From NCBI GenBank assembly GCA_964498065.1, contig CAZCFZ010000014.1, positions 1-64,000 of the forward strand: DNA of 64,000 nucleotides, written 5' to 3'. Position 1 is the first letter of the stretch. Every line of letters begins with the position of its first letter. Positions 9,209-18,685 of this stretch are shown here, one piece after another. Source of the DNA: FEN-1297 sp964498065. GTDB lineage: Bacteria > Bacteroidota > Ignavibacteria > Ignavibacteriales > Ignavibacteriaceae. A model generated the notes under the pieces. That model searched no databases and had not been told where the DNA came from. It worked only from the letters and a program-made list of their open reading frames with translations. The position numbers were made by a program, and so were the translations under genes.

Positions 9209-11573
9209 TGAAAACAAAAACGATTTTTTCAGGTATCTGAATCGGGTTGCATCGCACGAGAATAAACTGCTTGTAAAAGGACAGCTTCTCGAGATTCTTG
9301 AAGAATTTAAAAAAGATGATGGTAACGGGAATCATCAGATTATTGAAGATGTAGTTAGAAAGATAAACGAATCTGTAACCTTGAATCAGATAATTTACTT
9401 TGAGATAAGGGAAAAAATTGCAGATTCTACTTTTTACCTCTTTAATATAGAAGAATTATATTATGAAAAAATCAGTATAAGAGAATTTCTTAAGGCAAAA
9501 GAAAAATTTATAAATCCGCAGAGCAATAACGATATTTTAACTATCAACTTCAGTACATTCTATGATAAATTCCCTAGCGTGCGGGAATATAAAAGCATCG
9601 GCCGCGGCGTGGAATATCTTAACCGTTATTTATCTAGCAATATGTTTACACAGCCTGAAAAACTTCGTAAGGCTCTGTTCGATTTCCTTTTTATGCATAA
9701 GTACAAATCCCAGCAGCTCATTTTAAACGGACGTATTAATAATCCGGAACAATTAAGTAACAGCATAGATAAAGCACTCCATTTTCTCCGACGCAAACCG
9801 GAGAATGAACCGTTTAGTAATTTTATTCACGACCTTGAGCAGCTTGGTTTTGAACCGGGATTGGGAAATACCGCTATTAGAATAATAGAAAGCCTGGAAA
9901 TGCTCGACGGCCTTTTGCAGTCTCCCGATCATCAAGCATTAAAAGAGTTTCTGTCTCGTATTCCGATGATTTTTAATATTGCAATAATTTCTCCGCATGG
10001 GTACTTCGGACAGGAAGGCGTGCTTGGCATGCCGGATACAGGAGGACAGGTTGTGTATATACTCGATCAGGTTAAAGCTCTTGAGAAAAAACTTATTCAA
10101 TCGCTGAAAGAATCCGGCTTAAACGCAAGTCCGAAAATAATAATACTAACCAGGTTAATTCCTAATGCAGGAAAAACAAAATCAAATCTACGGCTAGAAA
10201 AGGTTCATGAAACCAAAGACTCGTGGATATTACGCGTACCGTTCAGAACTAATAATAAAAAAGTAACCGATAATTGGATTTCAAGGTTTGAAATTTGGCC
10301 TTATCTTGAAAACTTTGCGGAAGATTCCTACAAGGAACTGCTAGCCGAATTCGGAGACAGGCCTGATTTTATTATAGGAAACTATTCGGATGGAAACCTG
10401 GTTGCTTTTATTCTATCGCAGAAGTTCGGGGTAACCCAGTGCAACGTTGCACATGCACTTGAAAAGAGTAAATACTTGTATAGTTCTCTTTATTGGAAAA
10501 ACCTTGAACAATATTACAATTTTTCAATACAATTTACAGCCGACCTTATAGCAATGAACTCGGCAAATTTTATAGTTACCTCCACTTATCAGGAAATTGT
10601 CGGCACCGAAGACAGCATAGGGCAGTATGAATCTTATCATTATTTCACCATGCCCGATCTTTACCGTGTTGAAGGCGGCATAAATCTTTATCATCCGAAA
10701 TTTAATATTGTTCCGCCGGGAGTTAATACAAAGATCTACTTCCCGTACACTCAAAAGAAAAACCGGATCAAAGAAATTATGAAAGATCTTAATGCCTTGC
10801 TCTTTGAGAATAAAGAAGATCCCGGTGTTTTTGGAACACTTGAGAATCCCGAACTTACCCCGATTTTTTCAATAGCAAGACTCGATAAAATAAAAAATCT
10901 TACCGGATTTGTTAACTGGTACGGTGAAAATAAAGAACTTCAAAAGGTTGCAAACGTCATTCTTGTAGCCGGTAAAACCGATGCATCTAAATCAAGCGAT
11001 GGAGAAGAGAGAGAACAAATTAACTGGATGTATCACCTTATAGAGCAGTATAATCTGCAAAATAAAATTCGATGGATCGGCAAACTTTTCAGAAAAGATC
11101 AAAGTGGTGAAGTATACAGATTAATTGCGGACCGCAAAGGAGTTTTCGTTCAGCCTGCTTTGTTTGAAGGATTCGGGCTTACCGTTTTGGAAGCTATGAG
11201 ATCCGGACTTCCTGTGTTTGCTACATTATACGGCGGCCCGCTGGAAATAATACAGGATCAAATATCCGGCTTCCACATCGATCCGATTAACGGGAATGAA
11301 TCTTCCGGTAAGATACTGGACTTTATTCTTAAGTGTAAACAGGAGCCGGGCTACTGGGAAAAAATATCCGCCAAAGCAATACAGAGAGTTGACAATTCAT
11401 ATAACTGGGAACTTTATGCTAATAATCTTCTTTCGCTTGCTAAGATTTACGGCTTCTGGAAATATACAACCAACATAGAAATGGAAGAGATGAATGCTTA
11501 CCTTGAAGTGTTGTATCATCTGTTGTTTAAGCCGCGTGCAAAAGCTATGCTTGATGTACATAATAAGAGATAG
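9180..11573 (+). CDS. Sucrose synthase
   Basis: A 797-residue GT4-family enzyme of the usual length (about 800). It reversibly forms sucrose and NDP from NDP-glucose and fructose. The N-terminal regulatory region (to about residue 260) is followed by the GT-B core beginning ISPHGYFGQEGVLGMPDTGG, with HALEKSKY, RLDKIKNLTGF and FEGFGLTVLEAMRSGLPVFA, all standard sucrose synthase blocks. The start is TTG, preceded by AAGGAG at an ideal distance, and overlaps the preceding gene by 29 bases. With the two upstream genes it forms a sucrose synthesis and mobilisation operon. Confidence 0.93.
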   Translation: MSKNLITLIDENKNDFFRYLNRVASHENKLLVKGQLLEILEEFKKDDGNGNHQIIEDVVRKINESVTLNQIIYFEIREKIADSTFYLFNIEELYYEKISIREFLKAKEKFINPQSNNDILTINFSTFYDKFPSVREYKSIGRGVEYLNRYLSSNMFTQPEKLRKALFDFLFMHKYKSQQLILNGRINNPEQLSNSIDKALHFLRRKPENEPFSNFIHDLEQLGFEPGLGNTAIRIIESLEMLDGLLQSPDHQALKEFLSRIPMIFNIAIISPHGYFGQEGVLGMPDTGGQVVYILDQVKALEKKLIQSLKESGLNASPKIIILTRLIPNAGKTKSNLRLEKVHETKDSWILRVPFRTNNKKVTDNWISRFEIWPYLENFAEDSYKELLAEFGDRPDFIIGNYSDGNLVAFILSQKFGVTQCNVAHALEKSKYLYSSLYWKNLEQYYNFSIQFTADLIAMNSANFIVTSTYQEIVGTEDSIGQYESYHYFTMPDLYRVEGGINLYHPKFNIVPPGVNTKIYFPYTQKKNRIKEIMKDLNALLFENKEDPGVFGTLENPELTPIFSIARLDKIKNLTGFVNWYGENKELQKVANVILVAGKTDASKSSDGEEREQINWMYHLIEQYNLQNKIRWIGKLFRKDQSGEVYRLIADRKGVFVQPALFEGFGLTVLEAMRSGLPVFATLYGGPLEIIQDQISGFHIDPINGNESSGKILDFILKCKQEPGYWEKISAKAIQRVDNSYNWELYANNLLSLAKIYGFWKYTTNIEMEEMNAYLEVLYHLLFKPRAKAMLDVHNKR

Positions 11574-11608
11574 AAAATATAATTTGACGGAAAGGCTGGA
11601 TTGTTAAC

Positions 11609-12655
11609 TTATTTTATTTTTGGTTTGGATGTGGAATTTCTAACTATTAATTCAACAGGGATTATTTTATTTTTGCTTTTTGCATTTAATCTTTTCATTT
11701 GATCGTGGAGCACTTTTAAAGCTTCGATTCCTAGATCTTCCTTTGGAACTCTTATAGTAGTAAGGGGAGGAGATAATGTTTTAGAAGCATCTACATCATC
11801 AAAACCTACTATAGATATATCTTCCGGAATTTTATAACCGAGTGATTTCAAACATTGCATTGTACCGATAGCCATAGCATCATTACAAGTAAAGATTGCA
11901 GTAAATTTTATTTTTTTTGCCAGTAGTTTTTTAGCAGCACTACAGCCGTTATCTTTTCCTGTATAGATTTCATCTGTTATACAAAGGTCTCTATTAAATT
12001 TTATTCCGGCTTTTCGCAAAGCTTTTTTATAACCGTCAAATCGATCACGAAGACTGGGGTGCTTTATATCCCCGCAAATAAATGCTATGTTTTTGTGCCC
12101 AAGGTTAATAAGATGTTCTGTTGCTTTTATACCTCCGTCATTATTATCTATTAACACGGAAGAATATTTAAATTGAAAGGAAGGCAGGTAATCTACAAAT
12201 GTAGTAGGTAAAGAATATTTATTTATACTATTAATTAAAGTATCGGGCACTTTACCGGCAATTATAATACCGTCAACATTCCTTTCCAGAACGAACCTTG
12301 GAAGCCGATCTTCTTTTTTAAATTCGGAACTAATCGTCGTTAAGAGTACATAATAATTGTTTTGCCTTGCCTCAAATTCGGTTCCAAGAAAGATAATTGT
12401 ATAAAACGGTTCCGACCTAAGGAAATGATCGTCTGTTAGAATGAAACCTATATTACCTGTTGTGTGGCTCACCAGCCCCTGTGCTGCTCTGGATGGATGA
12501 TAATTTAAATCCTGGATTACCTTATTTACCCGTAATTTTGTTTCTTCGGGTATCCTTTTATGGTTGTGTACTACAAGAGAGACTGTTGCAATTGAAACAT
12601 GTGCTTTTCTTGCAACGTCTTTAATCGTCGGCGAATAGTACTTTTTGCTTGCCAT
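11609..12655 (-). CDS. LacI-family transcriptional regulator
   Basis: A 348-residue repressor-type protein: N-terminal LacI helix-turn-helix IKDVARKAHVSIATVSLVVH (residues about 10-29), hinge helix HPSRAAQGLV, then a periplasmic-binding-protein-like sensor domain with IGFILTDD, DNNDGGIKATEHLINLGHKN and the dimer-core FTCNDAMAIGTMQCL. It converges with the sucrose operon across 35 bases. By family habit it would sense a sugar or sugar phosphate, and control of the adjacent sucrose genes is the obvious hypothesis, but no LacI-type palindrome was found upstream of them. Confidence 0.93.
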   Translation of the reverse strand: MASKKYYSPTIKDVARKAHVSIATVSLVVHNHKRIPEETKLRVNKVIQDLNYHPSRAAQGLVSHTTGNIGFILTDDHFLRSEPFYTIIFLGTEFEARQNNYYVLLTTISSEFKKEDRLPRFVLERNVDGIIIAGKVPDTLINSINKYSLPTTFVDYLPSFQFKYSSVLIDNNDGGIKATEHLINLGHKNIAFICGDIKHPSLRDRFDGYKKALRKAGIKFNRDLCITDEIYTGKDNGCSAAKKLLAKKIKFTAIFTCNDAMAIGTMQCLKSLGYKIPEDISIVGFDDVDASKTLSPPLTTIRVPKEDLGIEALKVLHDQMKRLNAKSKNKIIPVELIVRNSTSKPKIK

Positions 12656-12717
12656 TTACATTATAAATAAATATGAAAAATTTTAATCTATTCCTTTCCT
12701 ATTTCTGAATCGACTGA

Positions 12718-13776
12718 CTAATTACCATTATCTTTTGAAACGAAAAGAGTTTGTGTCGGATATGCAAATTCAATTCCGCGTTTTTCAAACTCTTCAAAAA
12801 TCTTCATGTTTATTGCTTGTTGAATGTCCATGTATTTTGTATAGTCTGCACCAATTACATAATAAACAAATTCAAAGTTTAAACTCGAATCGCCGTAGTT
12901 TGCAAAATGCCCGCGGTCGAAGGTTGCATCGGTTTGTGCTTGAATTATTTCCTTAACGACTCCCGGTATTTCTGCCAGCTGAGCTGCTTTGGTCTGATAT
13001 ATTACACCCAGATGAAATACGACTCTTCGTCTTTCCATCTTTTTGTAATTATGAATGATGGAATTCGTTAATTCTTTATTTGAAAATACAAGCTGTTCAC
13101 CGCCGAGAGCTCTTATTCTTGTTGTTTTAATCCCTATGTATTCTATTGCTCCGGCTTTATCACCTACAACAATAAAATCTCCTATTTCAAATGGGCGATC
13201 GAAGAAAATGACAAAATAACCAAACAAATCTCCCAATATGGCTTGTGCAGCCAGGGCAATTGCAATTCCGCCAACACCTAATCCCGCAATTACGGCCGAG
13301 ATATTAAATCCAAGGTTGTCAAGTAAAAAAACGAAACCCAGGGTCCAGATTAAAATGCTTATTAATGTTGTAAGTCCTCTAATTTCCTTACGCCTGGTTT
13401 CTCCCTCACGCTTCCTTGACAAATATAAATCGAGAATAAACCTTATGCCAGAGGTAAATACCCTAAGGACAAAAAACGTAACTAGGATTATAGATGCTTT
13501 CTCAATTATATTTGAAATTTTTGGTGATAATACAAGTGTATTTACGGCTAAATAAAGAGCACCGAAATAGAGAAGCGGTATAAAACTATTTTCAATTGAT
13601 TTTACAAGAAAATCGTCAATTGTCGTTTCTGTTTTTTCCGACCATTTTTTTAAGCGGTATAAGACAATCTTCTTAAATACTTTTACTGCTATTACAAATA
13701 TTATAAATACGCCTAATGCAGTTATGTATAATAAAACCGTATTGTTTAGAAATTTTTGATCTAAAAAACTTTGCAT
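12718..13776 (-). CDS. MscS-family mechanosensitive ion channel
   Basis: A small-conductance mechanosensitive channel. Three to four membrane helices precede the pore helix AGLGVGGIAIALAAQAILGD, followed by the cytosolic beta domain (FDRPFEIGDFIVVGDKAGAI, KTTRIRALGGEQLVFSNKEL) and the C-terminal alpha/beta domain. The reading frame extends 32 codons further upstream to 13872, but that part is a basic, low-complexity hydrophobic stretch; the ATG at 13776 (MQSFLD) gives the canonical N-terminus and is preferred. Such channels release solutes on osmotic downshock. Its position beside the sucrose genes may reflect a shared osmotic role. Confidence 0.9.
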   Translation of the reverse strand: MQSFLDQKFLNNTVLLYITALGVFIIFVIAVKVFKKIVLYRLKKWSEKTETTIDDFLVKSIENSFIPLLYFGALYLAVNTLVLSPKISNIIEKASIILVTFFVLRVFTSGIRFILDLYLSRKREGETRRKEIRGLTTLISILIWTLGFVFLLDNLGFNISAVIAGLGVGGIAIALAAQAILGDLFGYFVIFFDRPFEIGDFIVVGDKAGAIEYIGIKTTRIRALGGEQLVFSNKELTNSIIHNYKKMERRRVVFHLGVIYQTKAAQLAEIPGVVKEIIQAQTDATFDRGHFANYGDSSLNFEFVYYVIGADYTKYMDIQQAINMKIFEEFEKRGIEFAYPTQTLFVSKDNGN

Positions 13777-13934
13777 TAAATTATGAACACCTGCTTGTCT
13801 TTTCTTTAAAATGAATAAAAAAAATAATATAAATAATTTCGTAAAAATTAATTGATTAAAAACACCAAACAAAAATTTAAAATAAGCTCAGCCGTTTCCT
13901 TCAATTTATAAATTAAACAACTTATAAAATAAAA

Positions 13935-14546
13935 TTATTTATGCCTGCTTTCAAGATTTTTTACTATTTTTTCAAATTCGATATCCTGTTCAGCAAGCAT
14001 AACAAATAGATGGTAAATCAAATCCGAAGTTTCGTTAATAATTTCCTGTTTATCCCTGTTTTTTGCTGCAATGACTGTTTCTATGGCTTCTTCCCCGACC
14101 TTTTGAATTATCCTGTTCGCACCGGATTTGAACAGATCTGTTGTATAGGAATTATCAGGCATTCTTATTTTTCTTTCTTTTATCAAGCCGAATAACTCAT
14201 TTAAAAAATTTAAGGAAGAATAATCTGGAATATCAAAGCAGGAATAATTACCTGTATGGCATGTGTTTCCGTCCGGTTTTGCGTAAACAAGAAGTGTGTC
14301 GTTATCGCAGTCCGGTTTAATATCCACAAGATGTAAATAATTTTTTGAGGTTTCCCCTTTCGTCCATAATGCGTTTCTCGTACGGCTGTAAAATGTTACA
14401 AGTCTTGTTTCAATAGTTTTTGCAAGAGCTTCTTTATTCATAAATCCCAGCATTAAGACCTGATTATTTTTCTCATCTACAACAACAGCGGGGATTAATC
14501 CGTTTAATTTTTCAAAGTTTAGTTTTTCATTGTCAAATTCGGTCAA
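13935..14546 (-). CDS. hisI: Bifunctional phosphoribosyl-AMP cyclohydrolase / phosphoribosyl-ATP pyrophosphatase
   Basis: A 203-residue fusion (hisIE). The N-terminal PRA-CH domain shows VLMLGFMNKEAL, FYSRTRNALWTKGE, and the metal-binding DCDNDTLL and CHTGNYSCF. The C-terminal PRA-PH domain (from about residue 112) shows RIIQKVGEEAIETVIAAK and ETSDLIYHLFVMLAE. It carries out steps 2 and 3 of histidine synthesis. It is the last gene of the his operon, 91 bases after hisF. Confidence 0.96.
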   Translation of the reverse strand: MTEFDNEKLNFEKLNGLIPAVVVDEKNNQVLMLGFMNKEALAKTIETRLVTFYSRTRNALWTKGETSKNYLHLVDIKPDCDNDTLLVYAKPDGNTCHTGNYSCFDIPDYSSLNFLNELFGLIKERKIRMPDNSYTTDLFKSGANRIIQKVGEEAIETVIAAKNRDKQEIINETSDLIYHLFVMLAEQDIEFEKIVKNLESRHK

Positions 14547-14637
14547 ATATTTATTCCTTTTAAAATAAATTATACTACAATGAACAATTTATAAAACATT
14601 CTTGATTACAAATAACAGTTAAACAATTTTTTAATCA

Positions 14638-15393
14638 CTATTGTCTTACTATCACATCGTTCTGATTTAAATAATCCTTCAATTCTCTTATCGGCAGGAT
14701 ATTAAAGTGAAATAAACTTGCTGCCAGACAAGCATCGGCATTAGCTTTTTTAAATGCTTCTAAAAAATGTTCTTTAGTTCCCGCACCGCCGGAAGCAATT
14801 ACAGGAATAGCAACCGAAGAAGTCAGTTCTTTTAAAAAATTAATATCATATCCTTCTTTTGTCCCGTCCTTATCCATAGAAGTTAGAAGAATTTCGCCTG
14901 CTCCATAATCCGCAGCTTGTTTACACCAGTTCATGCCGTATAAATCTGTTTCTTCCCGCCCTCCCTTTACAAATACTTTATAATCCTTCCCGATAAACTT
15001 AATATCAATTGCAGCCACAATTGCCTGGCTGCCGAATTGTTTTGAAGCTTGCGAAATAAGACCCGGATTTTTTACTATTGATGAATTAAGTGAAACTTTA
15101 TCCGCCCCCGCTTTTAACAAAGCCTCAATGTCTTTTAATTCGGAAATTCCGCCGCCCACGGTAAAGGGAATTCTGATCGCTTTTGCAACATCACTTACAA
15201 GAGAGGTTAGTGTTTTTCTTTTTTCAGCGGAAGCTGTAATATCAAGGAAAACCAATTCATCCGCACCTTCTTTTGAATATCTTTCCGCTAATTCTACAGG
15301 CGATCCGGCATCAACAAGATTAATAAAGTTTGTGCCCTTTACAACCCGGCCGTCTTTCACATCAAGACAAGGGATTATTCTCTTACACAGCAA
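14638..15393 (-). CDS. hisF: Imidazole glycerol phosphate synthase cyclase subunit HisF
   Basis: A 251-residue beta/alpha barrel. The catalytic Asp region IIPCLDVKDGRVVKG is at the N-terminus (Asp11), the first phosphate-binding loop VGGGI follows, KVSLNSSIVKNP and LLTSMDKDGTKEGYD mark the second half, and IASGGAGT forms the second phosphate site. With HisH it closes the imidazole ring and releases AICAR. It overlaps the end of hisA by 11 bases. Confidence 0.97.
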   Translation of the reverse strand: MLCKRIIPCLDVKDGRVVKGTNFINLVDAGSPVELAERYSKEGADELVFLDITASAEKRKTLTSLVSDVAKAIRIPFTVGGGISELKDIEALLKAGADKVSLNSSIVKNPGLISQASKQFGSQAIVAAIDIKFIGKDYKVFVKGGREETDLYGMNWCKQAADYGAGEILLTSMDKDGTKEGYDINFLKELTSSVAIPVIASGGAGTKEHFLEAFKKANADACLAASLFHFNILPIRELKDYLNQNDVIVRQ

Positions 15394-16102
15394 ATTTTGC
15401 CAGCTCCTTTAAATCTATTTTATCTTCATAAATTGCTTTACCTACAACCACGCCGTATAAATTCAGTTCGTTCAGCATTTTAATTTCTTCCATGTCTTTT
15501 ACCCCGCCCGATGCAATTAACTTAATTTGCGGAAACCGTTCCATTATCTTTTTATACAAATTAACATTGGTCCCAATAAGCGTACCGTCTTTGGAAATAT
15601 CCGTGCAAAGATATTTTTGAATTCCAAGTTTTATACAATATTCTATGTGTGAATAAACCGAAACAGATGTACCCTCTGTCCATCCGCTTATGCGCAGTTT
15701 TTCATCTCTCACATCGATAGCCGAAATTATTTTTGAAGGTGAATATTCATTAATAATAATTTCAAATTCGGTTTTGTTTTGAATAGAAAGAGATCCGATA
15801 ATTGCATAGTCTACCCCGGAGGAGAAAATATCTGCAACTGATTTAACATCTCTTAAACCTCCGCCGAATTCTATTTCCAAATTTGTTAATTTCTTAATTT
15901 CCTTTACGGACTCCAGGGAAGTAAGTTTGCCGGTTTTAGAACCTGTTAAATCAACAACGTGAACTAATTTAAAGCCGAATGATTCGTATAAACGGGCCTG
16001 CTGAAGAGGTGTGTTTTTATAATAAGTTATATTATCAAAATCGCCTTTTGTTAAACGTACAATTTTTTCATCATATATATCTATTGCCGGTATAACTAAC
16101 AT
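15383..16102 (-). CDS. hisA: ProFAR isomerase HisA
   Basis: A 239-residue barrel enzyme (step 4 of histidine synthesis). The catalytic first Asp lies in VIPAIDIYDEKIVRLTKGD (Asp8), phosphate loops are FGGGLRD and ASGGVKD, and the second catalytic acid is in CTDISKDGTL. It overlaps hisH by seven bases and hisF by eleven, indicating translational coupling across the barrel enzymes. Confidence 0.96.
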   Translation of the reverse strand: MLVIPAIDIYDEKIVRLTKGDFDNITYYKNTPLQQARLYESFGFKLVHVVDLTGSKTGKLTSLESVKEIKKLTNLEIEFGGGLRDVKSVADIFSSGVDYAIIGSLSIQNKTEFEIIINEYSPSKIISAIDVRDEKLRISGWTEGTSVSVYSHIEYCIKLGIQKYLCTDISKDGTLIGTNVNLYKKIMERFPQIKLIASGGVKDMEEIKMLNELNLYGVVVGKAIYEDKIDLKELAKFAV

Positions 16103-16683
16103 AATTCAATAAAGTTCTTTAAAATTTTTAGCCCGGCGTCCCCTGATTTTTCAGGATGAAACTGAACGCCGTAAAAGTTATCTTTTTCCAATGAAGCCGA
16201 GAAATCCATATTATTGTTTGATATTGATGTGGAGTATTCGTTAACAGGCAAGTAATAAGAGTGTGCAAAATAAAAATGTTCTCCGCTTTTTATTTCGCTG
16301 AGCAGCTTACTTTCCTTAATTATTTTTATATCGTTCCAGCCCATGTGAGGTACCTTGGTTTTTTCAGTATCGAATTTTTGCGCTGTACCAGGGAATATTC
16401 CCAAGCAAGCCACATCACCTTCCGCCGATTGATCTGCCATGAGCTGCATTCCCAGACAAATTCCAAGAAACGGTTTTTTCACAATTCTAAGTACGGTGAA
16501 CAAATTTAAAATATGAAGCTGGCGTATTGCAAAAGAGGCTTCACCTACTCCCGGAAATATTACTTTATCCGAGTTGCAAATTTCCGCTTCTTTGCTTGTT
16601 ATGATAAACTCTTGTTTCAATTCAGTAAGAGCATTAGCCACCGAAGCTACATTCCCGGCACCGTAATCAATTAGCGCTATCAT
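16096..16683 (-). CDS. hisH: Imidazole glycerol phosphate synthase glutaminase subunit HisH
   Basis: A 195-residue class I glutamine amidotransferase. It shows IDYGAGNVASVANAL at the N-terminus, the nucleophile elbow PFLGICLGMQLM, and the His/Glu pair in GVQFHPEKSGD. It supplies ammonia to HisF. The start overlaps the hisB stop by four bases. Confidence 0.97.
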   Translation of the reverse strand: MIALIDYGAGNVASVANALTELKQEFIITSKEAEICNSDKVIFPGVGEASFAIRQLHILNLFTVLRIVKKPFLGICLGMQLMADQSAEGDVACLGIFPGTAQKFDTEKTKVPHMGWNDIKIIKESKLLSEIKSGEHFYFAHSYYLPVNEYSTSISNNNMDFSASLEKDNFYGVQFHPEKSGDAGLKILKNFIELC

Positions 16684-17576
16684 AGAACTCCCTTTGTTGA
16701 TGGTAGTATACCATTGTTTCTCTCGTCAAGCCTGCAGGCTTCGTTCAACGATTTGGCAAAAGCTTTAAATATTGCTTCAATTTTATGATGATCGTTTTTG
16801 CCTTTTGCCTTAATAAAAATATTCGCTTTTAAACCGGAAGCCAAGCCTCTAAAAAATTCTTCCGTAAGTTCTGTCGGGAATTCGCCGACTTTCTCTCTAT
16901 TGAATTTACAGTTAAAATTTAAATAAGATCTGCCGCCCAGATCAACCGCACATTTAGCAATTGATTCATCCATCGGCAGATAAAAGCCGTATCTTTTTAT
17001 GCCTATTTTATTTCCAAGTGCTTCGCTCAGTGATTCGCCCAATGTAATTCCGACATCTTCAACCGTATGGTGTTCATCTACATTTAGATCCCCTTTTACC
17101 TCAACGTTTAAATTTATATTTGCATGCTTTGCAATTTGTTCAAGCATATGATCGAAAAAACCGATGCCTGTGTTAATTTTTGAACTTCCTTTTCCGTCAA
17201 GCGACAGTTCAATTTTTATATCTGTTTCTTTCGTTTTTCTTTGCAGCAACGAACGGCGGATACTTGTTAAAATTTTGTCTACCGCTTTTTCAAATGTGTC
17301 AACCGGGGTTTTGTCTGCAACAAGAATTAAATTCTTAGCCTTAACCCTTTTAGTAGTTATGAAATACTCTTGTTCGGTTTCCTCTTCACTTTGGTTTTTT
17401 ATTAATATCTTCTCAAGTTTAAAAATAGCTTGAAGCGGTTCGGTTTCCGACGGTATAAAATCTTTAACTTCAATAATAAAATTTCTGGAAGTTAGTTTCT
17501 TTAATCCGCTGATTAAACCCGCAGATACGGGCGATCTTAATTCAAAAAATATTTTATCAATTAATACTTTATTCAT
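16680..17576 (-). CDS. hisB: Imidazoleglycerol-phosphate dehydratase HisB with a degenerate N-terminal domain
   Basis: A 298-residue protein. Residues about 113-298 are a full IGP dehydratase: KINTGIGFFDHMLEQIAKH, DEHHTVEDVGITLGE, PMDESIAKCAVDLGGR and KGKNDHHKIEAIFKAFA, with the metal-binding His clusters intact. Residues 1-112 are extra relative to stand-alone HisB. Their layout (a first strand LIDKIFFEL, a helix LISGLKKLTSRNFIIEV, and NLILVADKTPVDTFEKAV) tracks the HAD histidinol-phosphatase half of enterobacterial HisB, but the DxDGT nucleophile motif is lost. I infer that the phosphatase half is inactive. Histidinol phosphatase must then be encoded elsewhere; none is in the operon. Confidence 0.93.
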   Translation of the reverse strand: MNKVLIDKIFFELRSPVSAGLISGLKKLTSRNFIIEVKDFIPSETEPLQAIFKLEKILIKNQSEEETEQEYFITTKRVKAKNLILVADKTPVDTFEKAVDKILTSIRRSLLQRKTKETDIKIELSLDGKGSSKINTGIGFFDHMLEQIAKHANINLNVEVKGDLNVDEHHTVEDVGITLGESLSEALGNKIGIKRYGFYLPMDESIAKCAVDLGGRSYLNFNCKFNREKVGEFPTELTEEFFRGLASGLKANIFIKAKGKNDHHKIEAIFKAFAKSLNEACRLDERNNGILPSTKGVL

Positions 17577-17629
17577 ATTGTTCCAAATTTAACATTTCAT
17601 TTTTTACCTTTGACTTTTCTCCTTTAACT

Positions 17630-18685
17630 TTAATCAAACTTCTTTACAACCTCCCACAATAGATCATTTTCGTCTTCCGTTCCGACTGAAATTCTCAAAC
17701 AATTTTCAAGCTTAGGCTGACTGCTTCTATCCCTTACAATTATACCCTTCTCTGCAAGTGTCATTTGCATTTTTTTTGCATCTTTACAGCGTATTAACAA
17801 AAAATTTGCATCAGAATCAAATACTTTTTCAACTTCGCTTAAACTATCAAACTGATTCTTTAATCTTTCTCTTTCTCTTATTATTCTCTTAATATAAACA
17901 TCTTTTTTAGCAGAGTTATTAATTGCAGATTGCAACGCATAACGGGTCAATGTATTAATATTATAAGGAGCTTTAACTTTAAACAAAATATTTATAATTT
18001 CTTCGGATGCAGAACAAAATCCCAGGCGAATTCCTGCAAGCCCCCATGCTTTTGAGAAAGTCCTTAAAACAACAAGATTGGGATACTTATTTACTTCATT
18101 AATTACGGTTCCTTCTTTTGCAAAATCAATATAAGCTTCGTCAACAACGATTATTGAATTATATTTCTCACACAATGTAATGATGTCGTTTTTGTTCAGT
18201 AAATTACCGGTCGGATTATTCGGGGAACAGAGAAATATTATTTTCGTGTTCTCATCGTAATTCTTTTCTATTTCATTTAGATCAATCTGGAAATTATCAT
18301 TAAGAAGAACATTAACAACCCCAACATTATTAATATCGCATGCAACCTTATACATTCCGTAAGTCGGTTCGGGAATTATAGCATTATCTCTCCCGGGTTC
18401 ACAAAATATTCTTATCAAGAGGTCGATGATCTCATCAGAACCGACGCCAAAAAAAAGATTGCTTTCGTTTATGGAATAATATTTACCGACATGTTTTCTT
18501 AATTCTTTTTGATGAGGATCAGGATAGCGATTTAAATTTAATCCTTTTATCTCATTGAAAGTAGACCCAAAGCTATTCTCGTTAGCATCCAATAAAATAC
18601 CTTCGCTGCTGCTGTATATATCCCGTGCAGAAGTATACGGCTGTAAACCTTGAATATTTTTTCTAACCAAATTATTTATTTTCAT
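17630..18685 (-). CDS. hisC: Histidinol-phosphate aminotransferase
   Basis: A 351-residue fold-type I PLP enzyme. It shows the N-terminal LDANENSFGS, CSPNNPTGNLL in the cofactor domain, VVDEAYIDFA, and the Schiff-base lysine in RTFSKAWGLAGIRLG. The C-terminal RISVGTEDEND carries the substrate-binding Arg. It overlaps hisD by four bases. A 53-base gap separates it from hisB, the only notable spacing in the first half of the operon. Confidence 0.96.
   Translation of the reverse strand: MKINNLVRKNIQGLQPYTSARDIYSSSEGILLDANENSFGSTFNEIKGLNLNRYPDPHQKELRKHVGKYYSINESNLFFGVGSDEIIDLLIRIFCEPGRDNAIIPEPTYGMYKVACDINNVGVVNVLLNDNFQIDLNEIEKNYDENTKIIFLCSPNNPTGNLLNKNDIITLCEKYNSIIVVDEAYIDFAKEGTVINEVNKYPNLVVLRTFSKAWGLAGIRLGFCSASEEIINILFKVKAPYNINTLTRYALQSAINNSAKKDVYIKRIIRERERLKNQFDSLSEVEKVFDSDANFLLIRCKDAKKMQMTLAEKGIIVRDRSSQPKLENCLRISVGTEDENDLLWEVVKKFD

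Noticed and set aside
13777..13872. N-terminal extension of the MscS reading frame
   Set aside because: The 32 extra codons are low-complexity and lysine/phenylalanine-rich; the ATG at 13776 gives a normal channel N-terminus.
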